A stretch of DNA of 61,048 bases from an uncultured Candidatus Melainabacteria bacterium (GCA_934757155.1 CAKVLI010000009.1:1-61048); one strand, 5' to 3'. Counted from the first letter of the stretch, positions 18,016 through 28,283 are shown. Translations and numbers: made by a program. Notes: a model not told the origin generated them from the letters alone.

Positions 18016-18081
18016 GTTTTAAGTTTGTTTAATTTCTTCACAAAACCCTAATATTGTGGTATTCTGAATTTGAGGGATATT

Positions 18082-18714
18082 ATGAAGAAATTTTTAATAA
18101 TACTTACACTGCTAATTACGCTGCCGTTATGCACCTTCGCAAAATCTAATAAAACGACGATGCCTTATGTAAAATTTAATGGTAGCAAGTTTTCGCTTTA
18201 TTTTAGTGCAAAATCACCTGAGCTAAAGTCATATATGAACGAGTATTATAAAACGGCAGAAGGATATGCAAGTTGGACTGAACTAATTGGTGTACATCAT
18301 TATCCAAGCTTTTTTTCACCAATTGATTACGCAAAGACTTTCAAGGATTATTTAGCAACAAGTAATTGTCCATGCGCAGTTGAGGCGGATGAAGAAAATA
18401 ACTCAGCTATTCTTGATTTTTTAGTAATTGATAACTCTAAACTGCCTATTGTTTTGGAATTTAATGTATTCAGATGTGAAAAAAGTCCTATATGTGGGAC
18501 GGTTTGTTTGCAATATGCAAAACGTTATACAATCATGAACGCTTTAGAAACTGACAAAGTTAAGAAAAATATTGTGAAAGACAGAGAAAAATATATTAAA
18601 AAGATTAAAAAAGTAGAGGTTCCGGATTTGGTGACTGTTGATATCGAGAAAGGAAAATATATAAACCACGAGGGGATAGTAAACGATTTACAATCTGAAT
18701 TAAAATATAAATAA
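18082..18714 (+). CDS. Exported protein, unknown
   Basis: A 210-residue protein with a clear signal peptide (KKFLIILTLLITLPLCTFA), so periplasmic or outer-membrane-associated. Four cysteines occur as CPC and in CEKSPICGTVC, compatible with disulfides. The C-terminal third is Lys-rich. I choose the ATG at 18082 with a GAGGG site, rather than the TTG at 18070. It precedes the RND pump genes by about 75 bases. Family not recognised. Confidence 0.75.
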   Translation: MKKFLIILTLLITLPLCTFAKSNKTTMPYVKFNGSKFSLYFSAKSPELKSYMNEYYKTAEGYASWTELIGVHHYPSFFSPIDYAKTFKDYLATSNCPCAVEADEENNSAILDFLVIDNSKLPIVLEFNVFRCEKSPICGTVCLQYAKRYTIMNALETDKVKKNIVKDREKYIKKIKKVEVPDLVTVDIEKGKYINHEGIVNDLQSELKYK

Positions 18715-18788
18715 GTTATTGACTATGAACCGTTTTTAAGCTATTGTTTAAATTTGAACACGAGCCTAAAAGGGATATTGGAGAGAGC

Positions 18789-19982
18789 ATGAGAAAAAAA
18801 ATTATTACTATAGTTGCTATAGTTTTGGCATTAATATTAGGCAGAGCCTTAATTTCGCATATGGATAAAAATAAATCGGCTAAAGCTCGTATGGCGATGA
18901 GTACTCCTTCGGTTACGGCAGATGTTGTAACTGTGAGAAATGTAACTCGTCAATTTACAGCGAATGCCAGAGTCATGGCAAAATATAGAGTTGATGTTTT
19001 GGCTCGTATCAGCGGATATTTGACAAAAAGTTACTTCAAAGAAGGTGATTTTGTCAAAGCTGGGCAAGTTTTATTTGAAATTGAACCTCAACAATATCAA
19101 TATGCTGCAAGTCAAGCAAAGGCAAATCTTGATAATGCCAGAGCTCAATCTGATTACTACAACAAACAGCTAGCAAGATATGAAGAGCTTGTAAGACAAG
19201 ATTATGTTGCAAGATCTGATTATGATAATATTTTGGCTCAGAAAAATGCATATAGTGCCCAAGAAGAGAGCGCGTTGAGTGCATACCGCGATGCGCAAAG
19301 AAATCTTGGTTATACAAAAGTTAAATCTCCTGTTGATGGAAGAGTAGGTATAATTACAGTTACTGTAGGCAACTTTGTTACGACAAGTAGTGGCGCTTTA
19401 ACCACAATTAACAGTTCTAATCCTATGTATGTAACCTTTCCGTTGAATTCAAAAGATTATGCTGAATTAGTCAGAATTGACGGTGCTAATGTAGAGCGTG
19501 ACGTTGAGTTTATTTTTAGCGATGGCAAAAAATATGAACTAAAAGGTGTTCAGGATTTCCATGACAACAAAGTCGAAGAAACAACCGGTACTATTACTTT
19601 ACGTGCAACCTTCCAAAACCCCAATGATGAGCTTATACAAGGTGATTTTGGCAGAATTATTATTTACTCAAAATTAAAAGATAACATGCCTGTAGTTCCT
19701 CAGAGTGCAACAATGGAAAACCAAGAGGGGATGTATGTATACGTGTTGGATAAAAATAATCTTCCACAAATGGTTTACATAAAAACTATGGGGCAGACCG
19801 AGGACAATATGTGGATTGTATCAGAAGGTGTAAAAGCCGGTGATAGAATTCTGACTGGTGGTATGCAAAAAGTTATGCAAGGTCGTCCGGTGAGAGTTGT
19901 CCAAACTTTGGTTGAAGATAATCAAAAGGCTAAAAAGGCTAACATCTTTACTAAAATAATCAATAAATTAAGGAAAAAATAA
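18789..19982 (+). CDS. RND efflux periplasmic adaptor (AcrA/MexA type)
   Basis: A 397-residue membrane fusion protein. An N-terminal membrane anchor (IITIVAIVLALILG) is followed by the split lipoyl domain (KSPVDGRVGIITV), a coiled-coil hairpin (about residues 85-165) and beta-barrel and membrane-proximal domains. There is no lipobox Cys, so it is anchored by its helix. The ATG at 18789 with GGAGAG upstream is preferred over the TTG at 18744. Its stop overlaps the start of the permease gene by one base. Confidence 0.93.
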   Translation: MRKKIITIVAIVLALILGRALISHMDKNKSAKARMAMSTPSVTADVVTVRNVTRQFTANARVMAKYRVDVLARISGYLTKSYFKEGDFVKAGQVLFEIEPQQYQYAASQAKANLDNARAQSDYYNKQLARYEELVRQDYVARSDYDNILAQKNAYSAQEESALSAYRDAQRNLGYTKVKSPVDGRVGIITVTVGNFVTTSSGALTTINSSNPMYVTFPLNSKDYAELVRIDGANVERDVEFIFSDGKKYELKGVQDFHDNKVEETTGTITLRATFQNPNDELIQGDFGRIIIYSKLKDNMPVVPQSATMENQEGMYVYVLDKNNLPQMVYIKTMGQTEDNMWIVSEGVKAGDRILTGGMQKVMQGRPVRVVQTLVEDNQKAKKANIFTKIINKLRKK

Positions 19983-22900
19983 TGGCAGGCAACTTATTTA
20001 TAAAAAGACCGAAATTCGCGATAGTAATATCAATTGCAATTATTTTGGCAGGGTTGATATCTTTAACGACCTTGCCATTAGAAGAATATCCATCAATTAC
20101 ACCGCCACAAGTAATTGTTACAGCGACATATAGTGGTGCGAGTTCCGACGTAATTGCGACGACAATCGCGGCTCCGGTTGAATTGCAGTTGAACGGTATT
20201 GAAGACATGCTTTATATGCAGTCCGAATCAAAAAACGGTTCATACCAATTAACGATTTATTTTGACGTAGGTGCAGACCCTGATATGGCTCTGGTAAACG
20301 TTCAAAACCAGCTGCAATTAGTTACTCCTAGGTTACCGGAAGAGGTTAAGAGGTACGGGTTGACCGTAAGAAAATCAACAGGTGGTTCCGGTTGTTTGTA
20401 CCTTGCTTTGACTTCACCAAATAAAACTTATAATTCTTTGTTCCTTGCTAACTATGCAACAATGTATATCAAGGATGAGTTGGCTCGTACAAAAGGCTGT
20501 GGTCGTATTCAGGTTTTTGGTGCAGGTGATTATTCAATGAGAATTTGGCTTAAGCCTGATAAAATGGCAAGCTTGGGAGTTTCTGCAACTGATATTAATT
20601 CAGCAATTACTTCTCAAAATACACAGTCTCCTGCAGGTAACATTGGTGTTGAACCGATGGATTCACCTCAAATGATGAAATTTACCTTGAGAACAAAAGG
20701 ACGTTTGAAGGATGTTGAGGAATTTGAAAATATTATCGTAAAATCAAACTTAAACGGTTCTAACGTAAGACTAAAAGATGTTGCGCGTGTAGAATTGGGG
20801 GCGGAAAACTACTCATCAACTGTATCTGTCGGGGATAGTGATGTTGCAATTATTGCTGTATCCCAGCTGCCGGATGCGAACACAATTGACCTTGTTAATC
20901 GTATTCAAAAGAAAATGAAAACGATGAGCAAAAAGTTTCCGAATGACATTGAGTATGAAACGCAATATGATACAACAGAGTTTGTTAGGGAGTCTATTCA
21001 CGAGGTTATTAGTGCGATTGTGTTAGCAATTGCCCTTGTAAGTGCGGTTACATATTTATTCTTAGGAACTGCTCGTGCTGCGTTTATTCCGTTCTGTGCG
21101 ATTCCGGTTTCGTTGATTGGTGTATTTATTTTCATGGCTCTTATGGGCTTTTCAATAAACCTGTTGATTCTATTCGGTTTGGTACTGGCGGTAGGTCTCG
21201 TTGTTGACGACGCTATCGTTGTACTCGAAAACACTCAAAGGCACATCCAAGAGGGTAAAGATAGGGTTACTGCAACTGAAATTACTATGCAAGAAGTTTT
21301 TGGTGCGGTAGTTGCGACCTCTTTGGTATTGATGGCGGTATTTGTTCCGGTATCATTCATGTCAGGTATTTCAGGTCAGATGTACAGACAGTTCGCGGTT
21401 TGTATTGCAACTTCAATCGGTTTATCAACGGTTGTTGCGTTGACTCTTTCACCTGCGCTTTGTGCAATGATTCTTAAATCAGGCGAGGAAAAAACCGACT
21501 TTGAGTTTATCCAAAAATTTGAAGACTGGTTTAATGGTATTAGAGATAAATATTTACAAGGAGTTGAATACTTTGTAAAAGCTCCGAAGAAAACTTTAGC
21601 TGCTTTAGGCGGGATAATTATTCTGATTATCGGAATGTTTATAATCACTCCTACCGGATTTTTGCCTGATGAAGACAGAGGCGCACTGTTCGTAACAGCT
21701 CAGCTACAAGATGGTGCAACGCTTTCCAGAACAGGTAATGTTGTACACAAAATATCACGAGAATTAGGTGATATTCCGGGCGTTATGTCCGTTATGCAGA
21801 TTAACGGTATGAACGGTGAAAACACTGCATTTATGATTTTGAAATTGTTACCTTGGTCCGAGCGTAAGTCTTCTAAATTGTCTATTAAAAATATTACATC
21901 TCAGGCACAAAATATTGTTTCAAAATATCCGGAGGTTACAGCTTTCGTTACTCAACCGCCTGCTATTTCCGGTATGGGTATGTATGGTGGTTTTGAATAC
22001 CAGCTTTTGGATAAAGGGGACAGATCTTCTGATGAGTTGTTTGCTCAAGCTCAATCCTTATTGCAAACTGCAAGACAAGATTCAGCATTCTCCAGCTTGT
22101 ATACTTCATTTACTTCCTCTCTCCCTCAGGTAGTTGTGAGTATTGAAGAGGACAAAGCCTTAGCACAAGGTGTACCGATCACGGAAATTTACGCAACTCT
22201 GGCTGCTCAATTTGGTGCAACTTATGTAAACGACTTTAATAAATTTGGTCGTGTTTATCGTGTATATATGCAGGCAGATGCCCCATACAGAGCTACATTG
22301 GGTGATATGAGTAAAATATACGTTAAAAATGTTTCAGGTCGAATGGTGCCACTGACGTCCGTAATTTCTACTACAAATATTGTTGGTCCATATTCATTGA
22401 CCAGATTTAATATGTATCCTGCAATTACCATAAACGGTAACCCTGCAAACGGTGTAAGTTCGGGTGCAGCGATGAAGGAAATGGCTAAACTTTCTGACGA
22501 AATATTGCCGAACGATATGGACTTTGCATGGTCAGGTACATCTTTACAGGAGCAGAATTCATCTGGGCAAATCGGACCGATTTTGGCATTAGCGTTAACT
22601 TTCGTTTATCTGTTCTTAACGGCATTGTACGAAAGTTGGACTTTACCGATTGCTGTATTGCTGATTTCTCCGGTTGCGTTATTGGGTGCGTTGTTCTTCC
22701 AATACGTGTCTGGTCTGTCGTTAGATATTTATGCGCAAGTCGGTTTGGTAATGTTAATCGGTTTGAGTACAAAACAGGCTATTTTGATTGTTGAATTCGC
22801 AAAAGACGCTATGGAAAAAGACGGATTAGGCTACGTTGATGCTGCAATGCAAGCGGCAAGACTTCGTTTCAGAGCTGTTATGATGACAAACATTGCGTTT

Positions 22901-23101
22901 ATTTTGGGTTTGTTACCGCTTGTATTTGCGCAAGGTGCAGGTGCAGGAAGCAGACACTCAATCGGGGTATCAGTGTTTGGCGGTATGTTAGCAGTTGCCT
23001 TCTTAGGAAGTTTGTTAGTTCCTGCTTTCTTTGTTGCTGTTAATGTTATGAAAGAAAAAACGGCTGAATATATAAATCAAAAAAGGAATAAAACTAAATG
23101 A
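19982..23101 (+). CDS. RND multidrug efflux permease (HAE-1 family)
   Basis: A 1039-residue inner-membrane proton-driven exporter of the AcrB/MexB type, with two repeats of six membrane helices and two large periplasmic loops. The conserved helix-4 Asp pair is visible in AVGLVVDDAIVVLENT, and the helix-6 motif in VPVSFMSGISGQMYRQF. Full normal length. It is coupled to the adaptor (TAATG) and to the TolC-like gene (ATGA). Substrates cannot be read from the sequence. Confidence 0.95.
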   Translation: MAGNLFIKRPKFAIVISIAIILAGLISLTTLPLEEYPSITPPQVIVTATYSGASSDVIATTIAAPVELQLNGIEDMLYMQSESKNGSYQLTIYFDVGADPDMALVNVQNQLQLVTPRLPEEVKRYGLTVRKSTGGSGCLYLALTSPNKTYNSLFLANYATMYIKDELARTKGCGRIQVFGAGDYSMRIWLKPDKMASLGVSATDINSAITSQNTQSPAGNIGVEPMDSPQMMKFTLRTKGRLKDVEEFENIIVKSNLNGSNVRLKDVARVELGAENYSSTVSVGDSDVAIIAVSQLPDANTIDLVNRIQKKMKTMSKKFPNDIEYETQYDTTEFVRESIHEVISAIVLAIALVSAVTYLFLGTARAAFIPFCAIPVSLIGVFIFMALMGFSINLLILFGLVLAVGLVVDDAIVVLENTQRHIQEGKDRVTATEITMQEVFGAVVATSLVLMAVFVPVSFMSGISGQMYRQFAVCIATSIGLSTVVALTLSPALCAMILKSGEEKTDFEFIQKFEDWFNGIRDKYLQGVEYFVKAPKKTLAALGGIIILIIGMFIITPTGFLPDEDRGALFVTAQLQDGATLSRTGNVVHKISRELGDIPGVMSVMQINGMNGENTAFMILKLLPWSERKSSKLSIKNITSQAQNIVSKYPEVTAFVTQPPAISGMGMYGGFEYQLLDKGDRSSDELFAQAQSLLQTARQDSAFSSLYTSFTSSLPQVVVSIEEDKALAQGVPITEIYATLAAQFGATYVNDFNKFGRVYRVYMQADAPYRATLGDMSKIYVKNVSGRMVPLTSVISTTNIVGPYSLTRFNMYPAITINGNPANGVSSGAAMKEMAKLSDEILPNDMDFAWSGTSLQEQNSSGQIGPILALALTFVYLFLTALYESWTLPIAVLLISPVALLGALFFQYVSGLSLDIYAQVGLVMLIGLSTKQAILIVEFAKDAMEKDGLGYVDAAMQAARLRFRAVMMTNIAFILGLLPLVFAQGAGAGSRHSIGVSVFGGMLAVAFLGSLLVPAFFVAVNVMKEKTAEYINQKRNKTK

Positions 23102-24567
23102 AAAGGTTTAGATTTTTAATAATACTTTTAATAATATCAATGTTGCAACCTTGTAGTTTCGCTGCTTTTTGGCACAAAGAGCCTGCAACTCAATTAGGGA
23201 ATGATATTCAAAAAGAAGAATATCCTGAGAGTAAAGACGTTGAGCCAAAAGTTGAAGACACTCTTGTTATTAAAGGCGGTGTCGAGGAAACAATGGATAT
23301 CTCGATGGAAGAGTGTTTGAGATATGCACTTGGTAACAACCCCAAAATTCAGGCCGCTATGCAGGATGTGTTCGCGTCTGATGCAAGAATTCGTCAGGCT
23401 TGGTCAGCATATTTCCCACAATTCAGTTGGCAAACAGGCTATACAAGGATTAAGCAGTTACAGTTGTCAGATGCTTTGGGTGCAAACTTAATATTCAATT
23501 ACTATGTGTTGGGGCAAATATCTGCTTCTCAAATGCTTTATGACTTCGGAGTTACGCAAAACCAAGTGACCATAAGAAAATTGGATAATAAAGGTTATAA
23601 AATTGCTTTAACCGGAACAGTGAATGATGTAGTATGCGAGGTTAAAAAGGCTTATTATAATCTTCAATATGCTCTTGAAGCTAAGAAAGTAGCTGAAGAG
23701 ATGGTAGTTCGTTATGAAGCTTTTTATAATCAGGCAAAAGCTTTTTATATGGCGGGTACATCTCCGAAAGTCGATGTTACGATTGCGGAAGTTAATCTGA
23801 GTAACTCCAAATTGTTATTGATTCAGGCTGAAAATGCCGTGGAAATTGCTATGGCAAAATTGAATAACTCAATGGGGTTGCCTTATTCAAACAGATATAA
23901 AATTGCTGATAATCTCCGCTATACTCCTTGTGATGTAACTTTGAACGATGCAATTACCATCGCTAGAGAATCCCGTCCGGAATTCCAATTAGCTGAAGTT
24001 AAGGTTGAGGAAGCTCGTCAGAATGTTAAACTCGTTAAAAAATCGTATTTTCCGAAACTTACTGTTGAAGGACAATATCAGATAGGTGGTAAATCCTTCG
24101 TTTCAAATTATGGTTATAACTTGGGCGGATATTTGAACTTTCCTACAATTAACGGGATGTTAATAAGAAACGAAATAAAAGAGGCAAAAGCTTTACATTC
24201 CAGAGAAATAGCTAATGCATCAAGTACGAAGAATGATATATACTTTGAAATTCAACAAGCTTATTATTCAATGTTAGAGAAGAAAAATTCAATTCCGGTA
24301 TCTTTCTTAGGTTTGAAACAAGCAAAAGAAAACTATGAACTTTCCTACGGAAGATATAAAGTCGGAGTTGGTAACCCTGTTGAGCTTAAAGAGGCTCAAG
24401 TGCAGTATCAGGATGCTATGTTGAAATACTACAATTCTTTGTACCAGTTTAATTCTGCTCGCGCGGATTTAGAAAAATTCATCGGAAAGAATATAGCTGA
24501 AGGTGAAGTTGAACTTGATACAAATTTGCTAAAGAATAAAAAACGCGGTTCAAAAAAATCATCATAG
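23098..24567 (+). CDS. TolC-family outer membrane efflux protein
   Basis: A 489-residue outer membrane factor with a signal peptide and the two-fold repeated TolC layout of long helices and beta segments (for example YALGNNPKIQAAMQDV and the later ARESRPEFQLAEVKVEEA). It completes the tripartite pump with the two preceding genes, and its start overlaps the permease stop (ATGA). Confidence 0.93.
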   Translation: MKRFRFLIILLIISMLQPCSFAAFWHKEPATQLGNDIQKEEYPESKDVEPKVEDTLVIKGGVEETMDISMEECLRYALGNNPKIQAAMQDVFASDARIRQAWSAYFPQFSWQTGYTRIKQLQLSDALGANLIFNYYVLGQISASQMLYDFGVTQNQVTIRKLDNKGYKIALTGTVNDVVCEVKKAYYNLQYALEAKKVAEEMVVRYEAFYNQAKAFYMAGTSPKVDVTIAEVNLSNSKLLLIQAENAVEIAMAKLNNSMGLPYSNRYKIADNLRYTPCDVTLNDAITIARESRPEFQLAEVKVEEARQNVKLVKKSYFPKLTVEGQYQIGGKSFVSNYGYNLGGYLNFPTINGMLIRNEIKEAKALHSREIANASSTKNDIYFEIQQAYYSMLEKKNSIPVSFLGLKQAKENYELSYGRYKVGVGNPVELKEAQVQYQDAMLKYYNSLYQFNSARADLEKFIGKNIAEGEVELDTNLLKNKKRGSKKSS

Positions 24568-24580
24568 TATATTTAATGTA

Positions 24581-24609
24581 TTGAGTAAAATATGCAAATA
24601 TACTATAAT
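24581..24609 (+). promoter_or_regulatory. Predicted promoter of the 82-residue gene
   Basis: TTGAGT (24581-24586), exactly 17 bases, then a perfect TATAAT (24604-24609). The predicted leader is about 20 bases and contains GGAGAG. Confidence 0.7.
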
Positions 24610-24634
24610 CAAGTTAAATAGGAGAGAAAGAAGT

Positions 24635-24883
24635 ATGTTACCAATCATAACTGAAGAAATATCATCAGAAATATTTGGTGAAGTTTTCCAAGATGTTCAA
24701 GCTTGGAGAAAGAATATGGTTCAGTATATCAAGGAAGAAAATCCTGAAATCAACAGTGCTATTTTAGAAGTGGCTAAGTATGATGAGAGCATTGACTTAA
24801 AGGCTGTTGCTTTGGGAGCATATTTATCTTACAGATTGATTGAAGTTGCAACAGAAAGCGAGGGGCTTTCATTGGAAGAATAA
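24635..24883 (+). CDS. Small acidic helical protein, unknown
   Basis: An 82-residue soluble protein starting MLPIITEEISSEIFG, with a strong promoter and a GGAGAG ribosome site. An in-frame upstream TTG at 24581 coincides with the -35 box and is rejected as start. I do not recognise the family. It ends 3 bases from the end of the convergent membrane protein gene. Confidence 0.75.
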   Translation: MLPIITEEISSEIFGEVFQDVQAWRKNMVQYIKEENPEINSAILEVAKYDESIDLKAVALGAYLSYRLIEVATESEGLSLEE

Positions 24884-24886
24884 CGC

Positions 24887-25894
24887 TTAGTTGGCGTTGT
24901 GGCTGTTATGCATTTTATCTGCTAGTTCGGCTAGGAATGTTGATATAAATGGGATAAACATATAATATACACACCCCATAATAAGGATAGGTTTTGCTAT
25001 TTTTATGCCTTCTAAGTACTTATCCAGTTTTGGAGCATTTTTATTTGCTTCTTTGAATTTCTCTATGAATTTTTCAGTAGGTTTTTCCATTAGTCTATCT
25101 ATGGCGTAGCTTGAAGTTATACTCAATCCCGTTGAAATAAATGCGTTGTAGACTACCGGAAGTTTTCTTCTTTCTTCAATTTTTTTACTGTGCATTGTTT
25201 GGTTGATAAATGTTGCTGTGGTTAAAGCGTCAGTTCCTGCTATAATGTGCATTGGAAAATTCGAATTTTTGTGTTTAACCGCAAAATCCTGAAACTTTTT
25301 CTTATTAAGAATTTTACTTATTCCTTTTGATAATTTTTCTTGACCTTTTCCTTTAAAACTCAATGAATTATTTTTCTCTTCTTCTTTCTTTTTTTTATCG
25401 ACAGGCATTTGGTGGAACAAAAATTGCATAATGTACGGCATGCCTAATGTTGTCAAAATTGCTTTTGGGCAGGCTACAAGGAGTCCGATTCCAAGCTTGA
25501 ACATTTGTGTTGCAAGAGTGTAGGCTTTTGATTCTGTGAGTTTATCACATCCGTCCTTCAAGGTTTTGACAGTTTCTTTATTTAAAAATTTCTTTGGATT
25601 TGTGTCAATTTTTTTTATTGATTTTGCGACCGGCATTGACATGAGAAGCATTAGAAGATAGCCGGAAATGCTTGAAGAAATGGATTTTGCGCAGGCAACT
25701 TTTTTGTTTTCTTTATCAGTTTTTGGTGCAGCCAAAATTGCAGCAGGTCTTGCAAACGCTGAGAATACCAATGTAGTTGTGGCGGCAAAAAGCGCGCCAT
25801 TGTCTGCGGCAAACTCCAACCCCTTTTTTAACAATTTGCTGTCGTAAAATCCTTTAAATGAGATATCCCTGTTATAATTAGAATTTACTTTCAT
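24887..25894 (-). CDS. Polytopic membrane protein, unknown
   Basis: A 335-residue protein with several hydrophobic segments (about residues 32-58, 73-92, 130-165 and 290-325) and many lysines. The motif SFKG occurs twice, near the N-terminus (DISFKGFY) and in the middle (LSFKGKGQ). No known family. The start codon lies only 24 bases from the divergent pnuC start and has no ribosome site. Confidence 0.75.
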   Translation of the reverse strand: MKVNSNYNRDISFKGFYDSKLLKKGLEFAADNGALFAATTTLVFSAFARPAAILAAPKTDKENKKVACAKSISSSISGYLLMLLMSMPVAKSIKKIDTNPKKFLNKETVKTLKDGCDKLTESKAYTLATQMFKLGIGLLVACPKAILTTLGMPYIMQFLFHQMPVDKKKKEEEKNNSLSFKGKGQEKLSKGISKILNKKKFQDFAVKHKNSNFPMHIIAGTDALTTATFINQTMHSKKIEERRKLPVVYNAFISTGLSITSSYAIDRLMEKPTEKFIEKFKEANKNAPKLDKYLEGIKIAKPILIMGCVYYMFIPFISTFLAELADKMHNSHNAN

Positions 25895-25918
25895 CTATTT
25901 TTATTAGATAACATAAAT

Positions 25919-26578
25919 ATGACCGTTTTTAAACAGGAAAAAATTGAGAATATAATATTTTCACTTTTGATAGTTTTTGTAATAGCTCATGCCCTTTTGA
26001 GGCAGGATAGCGTACAAGCTTTGATTTCAGCTGTTTGTGGAATTACTTATTCTTTTTACGCCGGTAAAGGAAATCCTATTTGTTACCTTTTCGGTGTAAC
26101 CGGCTCGTCTTTTTACGGCTATTTATCCTTCTGTAATTCACTTTGGGGAAACCTAATTCTTTATGTCGGATATTACATTCCGATGCAAATGATTGGTTTT
26201 TTCAAATGGAGAGATAACTTAAAGACCGACAAAAACGAGATTGTAAAAACTAAGCTTGATAAAAAAGACTTTTTATATCTTGTCGTTATAAATATGATTT
26301 TAGTAGCAGGACTTTCTGTTGTTCTAAAACATTATAATGATTTACACCCCATTCTAGACGCTGTGACGACAATTTTTTCTATAACAGGAATGATTCTTAC
26401 TGTAAGACGCTGCATCGAACAGTGGCTCTTCTGGGGCGTTGTGAACGGTCTTTCGTTTTTGATGTGGTTAAATATAGCTCTTGCTGGCGAAAGAGTTTGG
26501 TCAACAGCTATAATGTGGGCTGTTTACTTGTTTCTTTCTGTATACTTTTATCACAACTGGAAAAAAGAAGTGTTCTAA
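25919..26578 (+). CDS. pnuC: Nicotinamide riboside/mononucleotide transporter PnuC
   Basis: A 219-residue membrane protein with about seven hydrophobic helices. PnuC family features are visible: FGVTGSSFYGYL, the WR pair in GFFKWRDN, and RRCIEQWLFWGVVN near the C-terminus. It takes up nicotinamide riboside for NAD synthesis. No ribosome site precedes the ATG. Confidence 0.9.
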   Translation: MTVFKQEKIENIIFSLLIVFVIAHALLRQDSVQALISAVCGITYSFYAGKGNPICYLFGVTGSSFYGYLSFCNSLWGNLILYVGYYIPMQMIGFFKWRDNLKTDKNEIVKTKLDKKDFLYLVVINMILVAGLSVVLKHYNDLHPILDAVTTIFSITGMILTVRRCIEQWLFWGVVNGLSFLMWLNIALAGERVWSTAIMWAVYLFLSVYFYHNWKKEVF

Positions 26579-26580
26579 GA

Positions 26581-27594
26581 TTAATATTGTCTGAACTCAT
26601 CCAGAATAATGTAACAGCTTTCAAAATCACCGTTGGCGCACCCGTATTCGCCACTGCTTAGAACTGACAACGGTTTCATTTTTGTTAAATCAGGGAATGC
26701 TGTAACGATTATACTATTAGCATCTAATTTGCTTCTTAGGATGTCATTCATAGAATATAATTCAGTTTCATCAGATATAGTTTTTGAAGTTTCCATATCG
26801 GTTGATGAATAATATCCCCAAGCTTGTCCCTTTGCTTGATAATAAGCTTGTGACATTTTAGTGTACTTAACCCCACCGTCTTCGTCGAAGTATGCTACTC
26901 TTGCGGTTAGTAAGTTTGGATCATATTCAGCAGCACCAAGCGGAACTACACGACCTGATTCCAGCATTGCGAAGGCATGAATGTCAGGTTCGGTTCTGAC
27001 AGTATTGTTTTTGTTGTAACTGTATTCAATAGTGTTTGGCTTCTTGTCGCCGTTAATATCTACAAATACAAGATAAAATTTAGCATCATCGTCACCCAGC
27101 ATTTTGCTGATATAAAATTTCATGCCGTTGCTGGCAGTGAATTGGATTTTATTTTCGCGGTCAGTAATCAAATTGTTTTTTTCTTCTTTTGTCATATTTT
27201 CAGTAGACAAAAATTCAGTACCCAATTCGCTTACTATTTTTGAATCAGAACATGTGTTGCTATAATCGTAAGCTTGTCCGTTAGCATTTGTGCCTCTGAT
27301 GTTATCTTTCGTGTTAATGTATGTTGTCAAAGCCCTGCACAACTGCAAAGCACCTGTATCTTTTGTATCAGTGTGAACAGGATCTTGATTATCAACTTGT
27401 TGGGTTGTAAAAGGATTGTAACCTTGAGCCATACCGTTATAATACGCTTTGTTAAGCGCATTATAAGCATTTATGTATTGGTATCTAACAGCTTTTTTCG
27501 AAGGATTTACTGTTGTTAGTGCAAGGACGGATATTATACCGACGATTGTCATTGCACATAGAACTTCTCCTAGAGAAAACCCTTTTTTGTTCAT
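26581..27594 (-). CDS. Prepilin-type protein with DxNGxKKPN motif
   Basis: A 337-residue protein with a type IV/type II class III signal (MNKKGFSLGEV, cleavage expected after the Gly) and a hydrophobic helix, then a globular domain exported across the inner membrane. The domain contains FVDINGDKKPNTIE, a motif shared with the preceding prepilin gene. Last of five prepilin-like genes. Likely a minor pilin or pseudopilin; partners are unknown. Confidence 0.87.
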   Translation of the reverse strand: MNKKGFSLGEVLCAMTIVGIISVLALTTVNPSKKAVRYQYINAYNALNKAYYNGMAQGYNPFTTQQVDNQDPVHTDTKDTGALQLCRALTTYINTKDNIRGTNANGQAYDYSNTCSDSKIVSELGTEFLSTENMTKEEKNNLITDRENKIQFTASNGMKFYISKMLGDDDAKFYLVFVDINGDKKPNTIEYSYNKNNTVRTEPDIHAFAMLESGRVVPLGAAEYDPNLLTARVAYFDEDGGVKYTKMSQAYYQAKGQAWGYYSSTDMETSKTISDETELYSMNDILRSKLDANSIIVTAFPDLTKMKPLSVLSSGEYGCANGDFESCYIILDEFRQY

Positions 27595-27596
27595 CG

Positions 27597-28283
27597 TTAA
27601 TTCCCTTCAATATCGCTTTCTTCAAGTTCGTCTTTTTTAGCTTGATCAGTTTCAGCCTTTGAGTTTTTACCGATAGAAACCTTGTTGAGGTATTCAATTT
27701 CCATTGTACCATCAGCTAATACTCTACCGTCTTGGTATACTTTTACCGTAAATCTGTCAGGTTTTTTACAAGTTGTTTTATCATAGAAACAATTTGGTTT
27801 TTTCTTTCCGTTTACGTCAACGTATATTTCCTGCGGAGTTGTATTGTCAGCAAATATAGTATCAGGCAATAACCAAACAATACCGTCTGCAGTAGTCATT
27901 GTACCTACAGGGTCAACTCCGTCAGTAAATTTTGTAGGAAGAGTTTGTCCGTCACCTGCCTCGCAGACAACGTCAGAGGTTCTGTTCAATTTGCTGGTAA
28001 ACAACTTACAGAACTTAGATGAACCTGATGCTGTAATGTCTTTATAAGTTACTTCAACAGTGTTCCCGAAGTAATTTGTCTGACCTTCTTCGGCTTCCGG
28101 ATATAAATCCTCGTCGTTTATCAATTCTGATACGGAACGTTCAATAATATAATATGCTTTTTTAAACATTGCCTGTTCTTGGTTAGGCATAGCATCTCTC
28201 AGCACCGGTATTAGTATCAGTGCGAGTACTCCGACGACGCCGATAGTGACTACCATTTCACTTAAAGTAAAGCCTTTTTTCAT
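27597..28283 (-). CDS. Prepilin-type protein with DxNGxKKPN motif
   Basis: A 228-residue protein. I start it at the ATG at 28283 so that it begins MKKGFTLSEMVV, a typical prepilin leader with the conserved Glu at +5. The globular part carries YVDVNGKKKPNCFYD followed by DRFTVKVYQDGRVL, a pattern common in pilin-like proteins. It ends in an acidic Lys/Glu tail. It lies 2 bases before the next gene in the operon. Confidence 0.87.
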   Translation of the reverse strand: MKKGFTLSEMVVTIGVVGVLALILIPVLRDAMPNQEQAMFKKAYYIIERSVSELINDEDLYPEAEEGQTNYFGNTVEVTYKDITASGSSKFCKLFTSKLNRTSDVVCEAGDGQTLPTKFTDGVDPVGTMTTADGIVWLLPDTIFADNTTPQEIYVDVNGKKKPNCFYDKTTCKKPDRFTVKVYQDGRVLADGTMEIEYLNKVSIGKNSKAETDQAKKDELEESDIEGN

